Part shown: positions 17,910 to 28,711 of the stretch, piece after piece
Position numbering within the stretch: the first letter of the stretch is position 1
Layout of the letters: each line of letters starts with the position of its first letter
DNA from: Comamonadaceae bacterium 2FH
Lineage (GTDB): Bacteria > Pseudomonadota > Gammaproteobacteria > Burkholderiales > Burkholderiaceae_C
Assembly: GCA_005503335.1 (NCBI GenBank)
Contig: SCMQ01000003.1
Span: 62,001-126,000 of the forward strand
Reading direction: 5' to 3'
Length of the DNA stretch: 64,000 bases
Translations under genes and position numbers: made by a program
Notes under the pieces: generated by a model
What the model was told of the DNA's origin: nothing
What the model saw: only the letters and a program-made list of their open reading frames with translations
The model's database searches: none

Positions 17910-20900
17910 GTGCCACCCGACGCCGCCCAGGCCCCGCCCGCCGCCGCGCTGTTCCATCCCGCCGTTTCCGGCTGGCTGAAGGCGCGCTTCGGCCAGCCCA
18001 CCGAGGTCCAGGCCCAGGCTTGGCGCCACACCGCGCTGCGCCGCCATGCGCTGATCGCCGCGCCCACCGGCTCCGGCAAGACGCTCGCGGCCTTCCTCTC
18101 GGCGATCAACGAGCTGGTGCAGGAGGGCCTGTCGCAGGGCCTGACCGACGAGGTGCACGTGCTCTACGTGTCGCCGCTCAAGGCCTTGTCCAACGACATA
18201 CGCAAGAACCTGCAGGAGCCGCTGGCCGGCATACGCGCCGGGCTGGTCGCGATGGGCCTGCCCGACGTGGGCATCCGCGACGCCGTGCGCACCGGCGACA
18301 CGCCGCCCGCCGAGCGCGAGCGCATGCGCCGCGCGCCGCCGCACATCCTGGTGACCACGCCGGAGTCGCTGTACATCCTGCTCACCTCGGACGCCGGCCG
18401 CCAGATGCTCAAGTCGGTGAGGAGCGTGATCGTCGACGAGCTGCACGCGGTGGCTGCAGCCAAGCGCGGCGCGCACCTGATGCTCTCGCTGGAGCGACTG
18501 GAGGCCCTGTGCGGGCACGCGCCGGTGCGCATCGGCCTGTCGGCCACCGTGAAGCCGCTCCACGATATGGCGCGCTTTCTCGTCGGGCAGCGTGACGAGC
18601 CCGTGGCCATCGTCGACGCCGGCCATGTGCGCGAGCGCGATCTCGCGCTGGAAGTGCCGCGCTCGCCGCTGACCGCGGTGATGGCCACCGAGGTCTGGGC
18701 CGAGATGTACGACCGGCTCGCCGAGCTGATCCAGCAGCACCGCACCACGCTGATCTTCGTCAACCAGCGGCGCATCGCCGAGCGCGTGGCGCGCCATCTG
18801 GCCAAGCGGCTCGGCGAGGCCCATGTGACCGCGCACCACGGCAGCCTGGCGCGCGAGCACCGGCTCCAGGCCGAGCAGCGGCTCAAGGCCGGCGAGCTCA
18901 AGGCGCTGGTGGCCACCAGCTCGCTCGAGCTGGGCATAGACATAGGCGACGTCGACCTCGTGTGCCAGCTGGGCTCGCCGCGCGCGGTGAACGCCTTCCT
19001 GCAGCGCGTGGGCCGCGCCGGCCATGCGATCGGCGCGATCCCGAAGGGCCGCTTGTTCCCGCTGGCGCTGGACGACCTGCTGGAATGCGCGGCGCTGCTC
19101 GACGCGGTGCGGCGCGGCGAGCTCGACCGCATCCATGCACCCGAGAAGCCGCTGGACGCGCTGGCGCAGCAGATCGTCGCCGAGGCGGCCTGCCGAGATT
19201 GGGTGCTCGACGCGCTGTACGAGCGCTTCCGCCTCGCGCAGCCCTACCGCGAGCTCACGCTGCGCGAGTTCGAGCAGGTGGTGCAGATGCTGGCCGAGGG
19301 CTACAGCACGCGGCGCGGCCGCCGCGGCGCCTACCTGCATTACGACGCGGTGAACCGCGTGCTGCGCGCGCGCCGCGGCGCCAGGCTCGCCGCCGTCACC
19401 AATGCCGGCGTGATCCCCGACCAGTTCGACTACGACGTGGTGCTGCTGCCCGAGGAGCACCGCGTCGGCACCCTCAACGAGGACTTCGCCTTCGAGAGCA
19501 TTCCCGGCGACATCTTCCAGCTCGGCAACACCTCCTACCGCATCGTCAAGGTCGAGACCGGCAAGGTGCTGGTCGAGGACGCCAAGGGCCAGCCGCCGAC
19601 CATGCCGTTCTGGCTGGGCGAGAGCCTGGGGCGCAGCGACGAGCTCTGCCACGCGGTGTCGCGCCTGTGCGAGCAGGCCGATGCGCTGCTGGGGGACGGC
19701 ACCGAGGGCTGCGAGCGCTGGCTGCGCGAGGAGCTGCAACTGCCGGCCGCGGCCGCGCAGCAGCTCACGCTCTACCTCGCCGCGTCCAAGGCCGCGCTGG
19801 GCGTGCTGCCCAGCCGGCGGCGCATCGTCTTCGAGCGCTTCTTCGACGAGGTGGGCGACACGCACCTGGTGATCCATTCGCCCTACGGCTCGCGCATCAA
19901 CAAGGCCTGGGGCCTGGCGCTGCGCAAGCGCATGTGCCGCAAGTTCAACTTCGAGCTGCAGGCCAGCGCGCTCGAGGACAGCATCGTGCTCTCGCTGGGG
20001 CCCACGCACAGCTTCGCGCTGGACGAGGTGAAGGGCTACCTCAAATCGGCCAGCGCGCGCGAGTTGCTGATCCAGGCGCTGCTCGACGCGCCGATGTTCG
20101 GCACGCGCTGGCGCTGGAACGCCACCGCGGCGCTGGCCGTGCGGCGCATGAACGGCGGCCGCCGCGTGCCGCCGCAGTTCCAGCGCGCCGACGCGCAGGA
20201 CCTGCTCACCGTCGTCTTCCCCGACCAGCTCGCCTGCGCCGAGAACCTGGTCGGCGAGCGCGAGATCCCCGACCACCCGCTGGTGGCGCAGACGCTGCAC
20301 GACTGCCTGCACGAGACCATGGACGTCGACGGCTTCCTGCGCCTGCTGGCACGCATCGAAGCCGGCGAGGTGAGCGTCACCACCTGCGAGCTGGCGTCGC
20401 CCTCGCCGCTGTCGCACGCCATCCTCAACGCGCGGCCCTATGCCTTCCTCGACGACGGCGCCGCCGAGGAGCGGCGCACCAAGGCGGTCCACCTCCAGCC
20501 GCTGATGGACGTGGCCACCGCGGCGGACCTCGGCCGGCTCGATGTGCAGGCGATCGCGCAGGTGCGCGAGGAAGCCCGGCCGGAGATAGGCAGCGCCGAC
20601 GAGCTGCACGACGCGCTGCTCGTGCACGGCTTCCTGACCAGCGACGAAGCCGTTTTCCCCGATCTCGTCGAGGTGCTTGCGCAGCAGCGCCGCGCGACGC
20701 GGCTGCAGCCGCATTCCGGCCGCGCGCTGTATGTCGCCGCGGAGCGCCTGCACGAATTCCTTGCCGCGCTCCCCGGCGCCGCGCTGTCGCCGGCCATAGC
20801 GGCCGTTTACCAGGAGCTCCCCACACCCGAAGACGCGCTGCGCGAGATCCTGCGCGGCCGGCTCGAGCTGCTGGGGCCGGCCAGCGCCTTGGAGCTTGGC

Positions 20901-22202
20901 GCGCCGCTCGGCCTGGACGCCGACGCCGTGCTGCCCGGCCTGCTGGCGCTCGAAGCCGAGGGCGCCGTGATGCGCGGCGCCTTCACGGCCGAGGCCCGCG
21001 ACGAATGGTGCGACCGCCGCCTGCTGGCGCGCATGCACCGCTACACGCGCGACCGGCTGCGCGCCGAGGTCCAGCCCGTCGCGCCGGCGCAGTTCATGCG
21101 CTTCCTGCTGCGCTGGCATCAGCTCGCCGGCACCGACGGTGACGAGCGCCGCCAAGGCGAGGGCGGCCTGGCCGAGGTGCTGCGCCAGCTCGAAGGCTTC
21201 GCCGCGCCGGCCGCGGCCTGGGAGGAAGACCTGCTGCTCGCGCGCGTGAAGGACTACGCGCCGGCCATGCTGGACCGGCTGTGCGCGGCCGGCCGCGTGG
21301 TCTGGTGGCGGCCGGGAGAGGCCGGCGACCCACCCGCTCGAAAGACCGGGCCGATCCGCGGCACGCCCGTGCTGCTGTGCGAGCGGGACGCGCTGGCGCA
21401 CTGGCAGCGCGTCGGCGGCGACGCAGCCCAGGAGCCGCCGTTGACGGCCAAGGCGCGCGAGGTGCTGGAGGCCTTGCGCACGCACGGCGCCAGCTTCTTC
21501 GCCGACCTGCAGCACGACGCACGCCTGCTGGGCACCGAGGTCGAGCAGGCGCTGGCCGAGTTGGTGGCGCAGGGCCTGGTCACCTGCGACTCGTTCGCCG
21601 GGCTGCGCGCGCTGGTGATGCCCGCCGAGCTGCGCCAGCGCCTGCGCCGCAGGCGGCCCGGCCACGACGCGATCGACGACGCCGGCCGCTGGTCGCTCAC
21701 GCGCCGCCCGCGTGCCGTGGCCCAAGCCCCCGGCGCGCTGGCCGATCCGCATGTGGAGCACATCGCGCGCGTGCTGCTGCGCCGCTACGGCGTGCTGTTC
21801 CGCAAGTTGCTGGAGCGCGAGGAGGGCCTGCCGCCCTGGCGCGATCTGCACTACGTGCTGCGGCGCCTCGAAGCGCGCGGCGAGCTGCGCGGCGGGCGCT
21901 TCGTCAGCGGCTTCTCCGGCGAGCAGTTCGCGCTGCCCGAGGCCGCCGCCGCCTTGCGCAAGACCGCGAGGACGGCGGGCAGCGAGCGCGTGGCGATCTC
22001 TGCCGCCGACCCCCTGAACCTCGCCGGCATCCTCACGCCCGGCGACAAGGTGCCGCGGCTGGCGGGCAACCGGCTGCTGTTCGAGGGCGGGGTGCCCATC
22101 GCCGTGCAAAGCGGCGGCGAGCTGCGCTACCTGGCGCCGCTGGACGCCGGCGCGCAGTGGGAGGCGAAGAACCAGCTGATCCGCAGGCCGCGGGGGGCGT
22201 AG
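17910..22202 (+). CDS. lhr: Lhr-type ATP-dependent DNA helicase
   Basis: A large superfamily-2 helicase of 1430 residues from a GTG at 17910. An open frame extends upstream into the repeat but lacks homology-like content. Visible motifs include Walker A APTGSGKT (51-58), a DELH Walker B box (176-179), the segment SSLELGIDIGDVDLVCQLGSPR, and motif VI QRVGRAGH (about 365). A winged-helix/Lhr core region and a long C-terminal extension follow, to about residue 1430. The full size matches the long Lhr (large helicase-related) family, which unwinds DNA:RNA or DNA duplexes 3' to 5' and is linked to DNA repair. It does not appear to be in an operon with the preceding tct genes; the next gene starts 24 bp downstream. 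Confidence 0.93.
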   Translation: MPPDAAQAPPAAALFHPAVSGWLKARFGQPTEVQAQAWRHTALRRHALIAAPTGSGKTLAAFLSAINELVQEGLSQGLTDEVHVLYVSPLKALSNDIRKNLQEPLAGIRAGLVAMGLPDVGIRDAVRTGDTPPAERERMRRAPPHILVTTPESLYILLTSDAGRQMLKSVRSVIVDELHAVAAAKRGAHLMLSLERLEALCGHAPVRIGLSATVKPLHDMARFLVGQRDEPVAIVDAGHVRERDLALEVPRSPLTAVMATEVWAEMYDRLAELIQQHRTTLIFVNQRRIAERVARHLAKRLGEAHVTAHHGSLAREHRLQAEQRLKAGELKALVATSSLELGIDIGDVDLVCQLGSPRAVNAFLQRVGRAGHAIGAIPKGRLFPLALDDLLECAALLDAVRRGELDRIHAPEKPLDALAQQIVAEAACRDWVLDALYERFRLAQPYRELTLREFEQVVQMLAEGYSTRRGRRGAYLHYDAVNRVLRARRGARLAAVTNAGVIPDQFDYDVVLLPEEHRVGTLNEDFAFESIPGDIFQLGNTSYRIVKVETGKVLVEDAKGQPPTMPFWLGESLGRSDELCHAVSRLCEQADALLGDGTEGCERWLREELQLPAAAAQQLTLYLAASKAALGVLPSRRRIVFERFFDEVGDTHLVIHSPYGSRINKAWGLALRKRMCRKFNFELQASALEDSIVLSLGPTHSFALDEVKGYLKSASARELLIQALLDAPMFGTRWRWNATAALAVRRMNGGRRVPPQFQRADAQDLLTVVFPDQLACAENLVGEREIPDHPLVAQTLHDCLHETMDVDGFLRLLARIEAGEVSVTTCELASPSPLSHAILNARPYAFLDDGAAEERRTKAVHLQPLMDVATAADLGRLDVQAIAQVREEARPEIGSADELHDALLVHGFLTSDEAVFPDLVEVLAQQRRATRLQPHSGRALYVAAERLHEFLAALPGAALSPAIAAVYQELPTPEDALREILRGRLELLGPASALELGAPLGLDADAVLPGLLALEAEGAVMRGAFTAEARDEWCDRRLLARMHRYTRDRLRAEVQPVAPAQFMRFLLRWHQLAGTDGDERRQGEGGLAEVLRQLEGFAAPAAAWEEDLLLARVKDYAPAMLDRLCAAGRVVWWRPGEAGDPPARKTGPIRGTPVLLCERDALAHWQRVGGDAAQEPPLTAKAREVLEALRTHGASFFADLQHDARLLGTEVEQALAELVAQGLVTCDSFAGLRALVMPAELRQRLRRRRPGHDAIDDAGRWSLTRRPRAVAQAPGALADPHVEHIARVLLRRYGVLFRKLLEREEGLPPWRDLHYVLRRLEARGELRGGRFVSGFSGEQFALPEAAAALRKTARTAGSERVAISAADPLNLAGILTPGDKVPRLAGNRLLFEGGVPIAVQSGGELRYLAPLDAGAQWEAKNQLIRRPRGA

Positions 22203-22225
22203 GGCGCAGCCGCTACCATTGCGGC

Positions 22226-23713
<1,488 letters not shown>

Positions 23714-23719
<6 letters not shown>

Positions 23720-23767
23720 AATTCAGGCAATTGTCTGAATTTCAGACGGTAAATTCGTCTGTTTTTT
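23714..23767 (+). promoter_or_regulatory. Palindromic activator sites and possible terminator after the sigma-54 regulator
   Basis: Two near-identical 15-bp palindromes, GTCTGAAATTCAGGC (23714-23728, overlapping the regulator's stop codon) and GTCTGAATTTCAGAC (23733-23747), lie 19 bp apart, with a further GTCTG half site at 23757. This is the layout expected of upstream activating sites, about 90 bp before the -24/-12 promoter. The same stretch can also form a terminator: CAGACG (23743-23748), CGTCTG (23756-23761), then six T. Both readings may be true. Confidence 0.65.
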
Positions 23768-23823
23768 GGGCAATTTTCCGTTCGCTTTCTTGAAACTCCT
23801 TGCAAATCAAGGGCTTGCTGAGT

Positions 23824-23838
23824 GGGCACGGTCCATGC
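23824..23838 (+). promoter_or_regulatory. Sigma-54 (-24/-12) promoter for the ABC transporter operon
   Basis: GGGCACG, four bases, then ATGC reproduces the consensus TGGCACG-N4-TTGC with two differences and the obligatory GG-N10-GC spacing. Transcription would start near 23850, just ahead of the AAGGAG ribosome site and the ATG at 23877. It lies downstream of a sigma-54 activator gene and its palindromes. Confidence 0.8.
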
Positions 23839-23876
23839 TGTAGCTGCCTGGCCTGTCACACAACAAGGAGACCGTC

Positions 23877-25061
23877 ATGCAAAGCCGCACCCTCATGGCC
23901 CTGGCTGCCGTCGCCGCGCTCGCCGCGCCCGTCGCCTTCAGCCAGTCCGGTGAGATCCGCATTGCCCATGTCTACAGCAAGACCGGTCCGCTCGAAGCCT
24001 ATGGCAAGCAGACGGCGACCGGCTTCATGATGGGGCTGGACTACGCCACGGGCGGCAGCATGACGGTCGCAGGGAAGAAGCTGGTGGTGATCGAGAAGGA
24101 CGACCAGGGCAAGCCCGACCTGGGCAAGAGCCTGCTGGCCGCTGCCTATTCGGACGACAAGGCCGACCTCGCCGTCGGCCCGACCTCGTCCGGCGTGGCG
24201 CTGGCCATGCTGCCGGTGGCCGAGGAATACAAGAAGGTGCTGCTGGTCGAGCCCGCCGTGGCCGATTCCATCACCGGCGAGAAGTGGAACAAGTACATCT
24301 TCCGCACCGGCCGCAACAGCAGCCAGGACGCGATCTCCAATGGCGTGGCGCTGGACAAGCCGGGCACCGTGATCGCCACGCTGGCGCAGGACTACGCCTT
24401 CGGCCGCGACGGCGTCAAGGCCTTCAAGGACGCGGTCAAGAAGGCCAAGCTGGTGCATGAGGAATACCTGCCGACCAGCACCACGGACTTCACCGCCGGC
24501 GCCCAGCGCCTGATCGACAAACTCAAGGACCAGTCGGGGCGCAAGGTGATCTTCATCATCTGGGCCGGCGCGGGCAACCCGTTCAAGATCGCGGACCTGG
24601 ACCTCAAGCGCTACGGCATCGAGATCGCCACCGGCGGCAACATCCTTCCGGCCATGGCCTCGTACAAGAACTTCCCCGGCATGGAGGGCGCGGCCTACTA
24701 CTACTTCGGCATCCCCAAGAACCCGGTGAACGAGGCCATGGTGGCCCAGCACTACAAGCAGTTCAAGGCGCCGCCGGACTTCTTCACGGCCGGCGGCTTC
24801 TCGGCGGCCATGGCCGTGGTCACGGCGCTGAAGAACAGCAGGGGCGACGCCAGCGCCAACAGCTTGATCAAGACCATGGAAGGCATGAGCTTCGACACGC
24901 CCAAGGGCAAGATGACCTTCCGCAAGGAGGATCACCAGGCCATGCAGAGCATGTACCACTTCAAGATCAAGGTCGACCCGGCCTTCGCCTGGGGCGTGCC
25001 CGAGCTGGTGCGCGAGATCAAGCCCGAAGAAATGAACGTTCCGATCAGGAATCAGCGCTGA
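23877..25061 (+). CDS. Branched-chain amino acid-type ABC transporter substrate-binding protein
   Basis: A 394-residue periplasmic binding protein of the LivJ/LivK (type I Peripla_BP_6) family. The signal peptide is about residues 1-22 (MQSRTLMALAAVAALAAPVAFSQ region). The mature start EIRIAHVYSKTGPLEAYGKQ is the family's first strand and ligand loop, and a second-lobe segment AQDYAFGRDGVKAFKDAVK is also typical. It is the first gene of a five-gene transporter operon behind a sigma-54 promoter. Relatives bind amino acids, amides, urea or aromatic acids; the ligand here cannot be read from sequence. Nitrogen-related or inducer-specific expression is inferred from the promoter type. Confidence 0.93.
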   Translation: MQSRTLMALAAVAALAAPVAFSQSGEIRIAHVYSKTGPLEAYGKQTATGFMMGLDYATGGSMTVAGKKLVVIEKDDQGKPDLGKSLLAAAYSDDKADLAVGPTSSGVALAMLPVAEEYKKVLLVEPAVADSITGEKWNKYIFRTGRNSSQDAISNGVALDKPGTVIATLAQDYAFGRDGVKAFKDAVKKAKLVHEEYLPTSTTDFTAGAQRLIDKLKDQSGRKVIFIIWAGAGNPFKIADLDLKRYGIEIATGGNILPAMASYKNFPGMEGAAYYYFGIPKNPVNEAMVAQHYKQFKAPPDFFTAGGFSAAMAVVTALKNSRGDASANSLIKTMEGMSFDTPKGKMTFRKEDHQAMQSMYHFKIKVDPAFAWGVPELVREIKPEEMNVPIRNQR

Positions 25062-25069
25062 ACGCGAGC

Positions 25070-25927
25070 GTGCCCGGTACGCCCGGGCTGGCGAACATGC
25101 TTGAAACCCAAGACCTCACGGTCCGCTTCGGCGGGCATGTGGCGGTCAATGCCGTCTCCTGCCGCTTCGAGCCGGGCACATTGACCGCCATCGTCGGGCC
25201 CAATGGCGCCGGCAAGACCACTTATTTCAACCTGATCTCGGGCCAGCTCAGGGCCACGGCAGGGCGCGTGCGCCTGAACGGGCAGGACCTGTCGGCGCTG
25301 CCGGCCTCGGCGCGCACCCGCGCCGGCCTCGGTCGCGCCTTCCAGCTGACCAACCTGTTTCCCAACCTCTCGGTGCTGGAGAACGTGCGACTGGCGGTGC
25401 AGGCCACGCGCGAGGGCGCGCACCGGCGCGGCCTCGACCTCTTCAGCATCTGGAGCGACCACGGGCAGCTCACCCAGCGCGCGCGCGAGATCCTGGCCTC
25501 GGTGGCCATGGGGGCGCAGGAGGCCATGGCGGTGGCCAGCCTGCCGCACGGCGACCAGCGCAAGCTCGAGGTGGCGCTGCTGATGGCGCTGGAGCCCCAG
25601 GTCTACATGTTCGACGAGCCCACGGCCGGCATGAGCCACGACGAGGCGCCGGTGATCCTGAACCTGATCCGCGCGCTGAAGAAGGACCGCAGCAAGACCA
25701 TCCTGCTGGTCGAGCACAAGATGGACGTGGTGCGCGAGCTGGCCGACCGCATCATCGTGCTGCACAACGGTGCCCTGGTGGCCGACGGGCCGCCGGCCGA
25801 GGTGATCGCCTCGCCCGTCGTTCAGCAGGCTTACCTGGGGGTAGGCCCCCAGGACGCCTGCGCGCAGGATGGGACGCCCCCCCAACCCGGCCTTCCCCCT
25901 CGAGGGGGAAGGAGGACAAACCCATGA
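25070..25927 (+). CDS. livG: ABC transporter ATP-binding protein, LivG type
   Basis: A 285-residue cytoplasmic ATPase. Walker A GPNGAGKTT lies near residues 43-51, Walker B is VYMFDEPTAGMS, and the H-loop is LLVEHKMDVV. The signature is LPHGDQRKLEVA, in which the usual LSGGQ is LPHGD. The start is either GTG at 25070 or ATG at 25097 (MLETQDLTVRFGG); the second begins exactly at the fold. The normal family C-terminus ends near VVQQAYLG. The last about 29 residues are encoded by two intergenic-type hairpins and are probably a non-functional tail. It overlaps livF by 4 bp (ATGA). Confidence 0.93.
   Translation: MPGTPGLANMLETQDLTVRFGGHVAVNAVSCRFEPGTLTAIVGPNGAGKTTYFNLISGQLRATAGRVRLNGQDLSALPASARTRAGLGRAFQLTNLFPNLSVLENVRLAVQATREGAHRRGLDLFSIWSDHGQLTQRAREILASVAMGAQEAMAVASLPHGDQRKLEVALLMALEPQVYMFDEPTAGMSHDEAPVILNLIRALKKDRSKTILLVEHKMDVVRELADRIIVLHNGALVADGPPAEVIASPVVQQAYLGVGPQDACAQDGTPPQPGLPPRGGRRTNP
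25834..25912 (+). repeat. Tandem hairpins in the 3' end of livG, second one touching the livF ribosome site
   Basis: The first stem has CCTGGGGG (25834-25841) and CCCCCAGG (25846-25853) around TAGG. The second is a perfect 22-bp palindrome (25891-25912) with arms CCTTCCCCCTC and GAGGGGGAAGG. The ribosome-binding AAGGAGG of livF (25909-25915) lies partly in its 3' arm, so pairing would mask it. The CCCAACCC lead-in resembles the tctC-tctB repeat at 14843-14871. Confidence 0.75.
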
Positions 25928-26649
25928 GCGAGCCTCTCCTGACGCTGGAAGGGGTGCACACCCATATCGGCGCCTACCACATCCTGCATGGCGTCGACCT
26001 GGCCGTGCCGCGTGGACAGCTGACCCTGCTGCTGGGCCGCAACGGCGCGGGCAAGACCACCACGCTGCGCAGCATCATGGGCCTGTGGCAGGCCTCGCAG
26101 GGTTGCATCCGCTTCGGCGGCCAGGACATCACGGCCTGGCACACGCCGCAGATCGCGGCCCTGGGCATTGCCTACGTGCCCGAGAACATGGGCATCTTCG
26201 CCGACCTCACGGTCAAAGAGAACCTGCTGCTGGCTGCGCGCAGCGCAAGCCGCGCCAGCCAGATGGACGAGGCGCGGCTGGCCTGGATCTTCCAGCTTTT
26301 TCCCGCCGTGGAGAAGTTCTGGAACCACCCGGCCGGCAAGCTCTCGGGTGGGCAAAAGCAGATGCTGGCCGTGGCGCGCGCCATCGTCGAGCCGCGCGAG
26401 CTGCTGATCGTCGACGAGCCCAGCAAGGGCCTGGCGCCGGCCATCGTCGAGAACATGATCGAGGCCTTCCGCCAGCTGAAAGACCAGGGCGCGACCATCC
26501 TGCTGGTCGAGCAGAACATCCACTTCGCCAAGCGGCTGGGCGACCGCGTCGCCGTGATGGACAACGGCATCGTGGTGCACGCCGGGTCCATGCAGGCGCT
26601 GGCCGAGGATGAGGAACTGCAGCACACGCTGCTGGGGCTGGCCTTATGA
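25924..26649 (+). CDS. livF: ABC transporter ATP-binding protein, LivF type
   Basis: The second ATPase of the transporter, 241 residues. Walker A LLGRNGAGKTTTLRS is near 34-48, the signature is LSGGQKQMLAVARA, Walker B is ELLIVDEPSKGLAP, and the H-loop is LLVEQNIHFA. Length and motifs are standard for LivF. It starts within the last codons of livG (ATGA overlap) and ends overlapping livH by 4 bp, so the four membrane-complex genes are translationally coupled. Its ribosome site adjoins a strong hairpin, which could lower its translation relative to the binding protein. Confidence 0.95.
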   Translation: MSEPLLTLEGVHTHIGAYHILHGVDLAVPRGQLTLLLGRNGAGKTTTLRSIMGLWQASQGCIRFGGQDITAWHTPQIAALGIAYVPENMGIFADLTVKENLLLAARSASRASQMDEARLAWIFQLFPAVEKFWNHPAGKLSGGQKQMLAVARAIVEPRELLIVDEPSKGLAPAIVENMIEAFRQLKDQGATILLVEQNIHFAKRLGDRVAVMDNGIVVHAGSMQALAEDEELQHTLLGLAL

Positions 26650-27629
26650 ACCAGCTGGACTTTGATTGGAAGCCGCTGGCCCTGGTGCCGGTGCTGGCCG
26701 TACTGGCCCTGCCGCTGGTCGGTTCGGGCTCGACCTGGCTCACGCTCACCGTGGCCGGCCTGGCCATGGGCATGATCGTCTTCATCATCGCCTCGGGCCT
26801 GACCCTGGTGTTCGGCCTGATGGACGTGCTCAACTTCGGCCACGGCGTGTTCATCGCGCTCGGCGCCTTCGTCGCCACCAGCGTGCTCGGCGCCATGGGC
26901 GACTGGACCGGCTCGGCCGAGCTCTGGCGCAACTTGGCGGCCGTGCTGCCGGCCATGGTGCTGGCCATGGCCGTGGCCGGCGCAATCGGCCTGGCCTTCG
27001 AGCGCTTCATCGTGCGGCCGGTCTATGGCCAGCACCTCAAGCAGATCCTGATCACCATGGGCGGCATGATCGTCGGCGAGGAGCTGATCAAGGCGATCTG
27101 GGGCCCGCAGCAGATCCCGCTGCCGCTGCCCCAGGCCCTGCGCGGCGCGCTGCTGCTGGGCGATGCGGCCGTCGAGAAGTACCGCCTGGTGGCCGTGGTG
27201 GTGGGGCTGGCGGTGTTCGGCGGGCTGGCCTGGACGCTGGCGCGCACCAAGCTCGGCCTGCTGATCCGTGCCGGCGTGCAGGACCGCGAGATGGTCGAGG
27301 CCCTGGGCTACCGCGTGCGCCGGCTGTTCGTTGCCGTGTTCGTGGCCGGCAGCGCGCTGGCCGGCCTGGGCGGCGTGATGTGGGGCCTGTACCAGCAGAA
27401 CGTGGTGCCCCAGATGGGCGCCCAGGTCAACGTGCTGATCTTCATCGTCATCATCATCGGCGGCCTGGGCTCCACGGGCGGCGCGCTGATCGGCGCGCTG
27501 CTGGTCGGCCTGACCGCCAACTACGCCGGCTTCCTGCTCCCCAAGCTGGCGCTGTTCTCCAACATCGCGCTGATGGTGGCGGTGCTGCTGTGGCGGCCAC
27601 AGGGCGTCTACCCGGTCGCCAACCGATGA
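26646..27629 (+). CDS. livH: Branched-chain amino acid-type ABC permease, LivH type
   Basis: An inner-membrane permease of 327 residues with about eight hydrophobic segments. The LivH signature GLTLVFGLMDVLNFGHGVFIALGAF appears near residues 50-75. The cytoplasmic coupling region is ALGYRVRRLFVAVFVAGSALAGLGGVMWG. It forms the translocation pore with LivM. It overlaps both neighbours by ATGA junctions. The substrate is unknown and follows that of the operon's binding protein. Confidence 0.95.
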   Translation: MNQLDFDWKPLALVPVLAVLALPLVGSGSTWLTLTVAGLAMGMIVFIIASGLTLVFGLMDVLNFGHGVFIALGAFVATSVLGAMGDWTGSAELWRNLAAVLPAMVLAMAVAGAIGLAFERFIVRPVYGQHLKQILITMGGMIVGEELIKAIWGPQQIPLPLPQALRGALLLGDAAVEKYRLVAVVVGLAVFGGLAWTLARTKLGLLIRAGVQDREMVEALGYRVRRLFVAVFVAGSALAGLGGVMWGLYQQNVVPQMGAQVNVLIFIVIIIGGLGSTGGALIGALLVGLTANYAGFLLPKLALFSNIALMVAVLLWRPQGVYPVANR

Positions 27630-28711
27630 AAAGCATGCTTCGTCGACTGCTCTCCAACGACTTCCCGCGCAGCCGCATCCTGGCCGCGCTGCTGCTCGCC
27701 GTGCTGCTCGGCCTGGCCTTCGCGCCCTTCGTGTTTCCCGGCGTCAAGGCGCTCAACGTCGCGGCCAAGGTGCTGGTGTTCGTGGTGCTGGTGGCCAGTT
27801 TCGACCTGCTGCTGGGCTACACCGGCATCGTGAGCTTCGCCCACACCATGTTCTTCGGCATAGGCGCCTACGGCATCGCGATCGCCAGCACGCGCCTGGG
27901 GCCTGGCTGGGCCGCGCTGGCGCTGGGCCTGGGGGCCGCGCTGCTGCTCTCGCTGCTGCTGTCGCTGGCCGTGGGCCTGTTCTCGCTGCGCGTGCGCGCC
28001 ATCTTCTTCGCCATGATCACGCTGGCCGTGGCCTCGGCCTTCCAGACCCTGGCCTCGCAGCTGTCGGACTTCACCGGCGGCGAGGACGGGCTGACCTTCA
28101 AGCTGCCCGGGCTGCTCTCGCCCAGCTTCGAGTTCAGCGAGGAGCCCCTGCTCGGCGTCACGCTCGACGGCCGCCTGCTCAGCTACTATCTGCTGTTTGC
28201 CCTGGCCGTGGCGCTGCTGCTGATGCTGCTGCGCATCGTCAACTCGCCGTTCGGCCGGGTGCTGCAGGCGATCCGCGAGAACGAGTTCCGCGCCGAGGCC
28301 ATAGGCTACCGCGTGGTGCTCTACCGCACGCTGTCCAGCGTGCTGTCGGCCCTGTTCGCCTGCGTGGCCGGCGCCATGCTCGCGCTCTGGCTGCGCTACA
28401 ACGGGCCGGACACCTCGCTGTCCTTCGAAATCATGATGGATGTGCTGCTGATCGTGGTGATCGGCGGCATGGGCACGCTCTACGGCTCGGTCATCGGCGC
28501 GGTGCTGTTCCTGGTGGCGCAAAGCTACCTGCAGGACCTGCTGCGCCTGGCCAGCGAGGCCGCTGCCGCCTGGCCGCTGCTGGCCGCCGTCCTGTCGCCG
28601 GACCGCTGGCTGCTGTGGCTGGGCCTGCTGTTCGTGCTCTCGGTCTACTATTTCCCGACCGGCGTGGTCGGGCGCCTGCGCGCCAGCGTCATCCCGGGAG
28701 GGCGCTCATGA
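27626..28711 (+). CDS. livM: Branched-chain amino acid-type ABC permease, LivM type
   Basis: The second permease, 361 residues from the ATG at 27626 that overlaps the livH stop. It is strongly hydrophobic, with about nine to ten TM segments. The LivM signatures are LLLGYTGIVSFAHTMFFGIGAYG (near 62-84), IRENEFRAEAIGYRV (coupling helix) and IGGMGTLYGSVIGA. An open frame extends far upstream in livH sequence but is a shadow. The following hydrolase gene overlaps by 4 bp, so it is part of the same transcription unit. Confidence 0.95.
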   Translation: MKSMLRRLLSNDFPRSRILAALLLAVLLGLAFAPFVFPGVKALNVAAKVLVFVVLVASFDLLLGYTGIVSFAHTMFFGIGAYGIAIASTRLGPGWAALALGLGAALLLSLLLSLAVGLFSLRVRAIFFAMITLAVASAFQTLASQLSDFTGGEDGLTFKLPGLLSPSFEFSEEPLLGVTLDGRLLSYYLLFALAVALLLMLLRIVNSPFGRVLQAIRENEFRAEAIGYRVVLYRTLSSVLSALFACVAGAMLALWLRYNGPDTSLSFEIMMDVLLIVVIGGMGTLYGSVIGAVLFLVAQSYLQDLLRLASEAAAAWPLLAAVLSPDRWLLWLGLLFVLSVYYFPTGVVGRLRASVIPGGRS

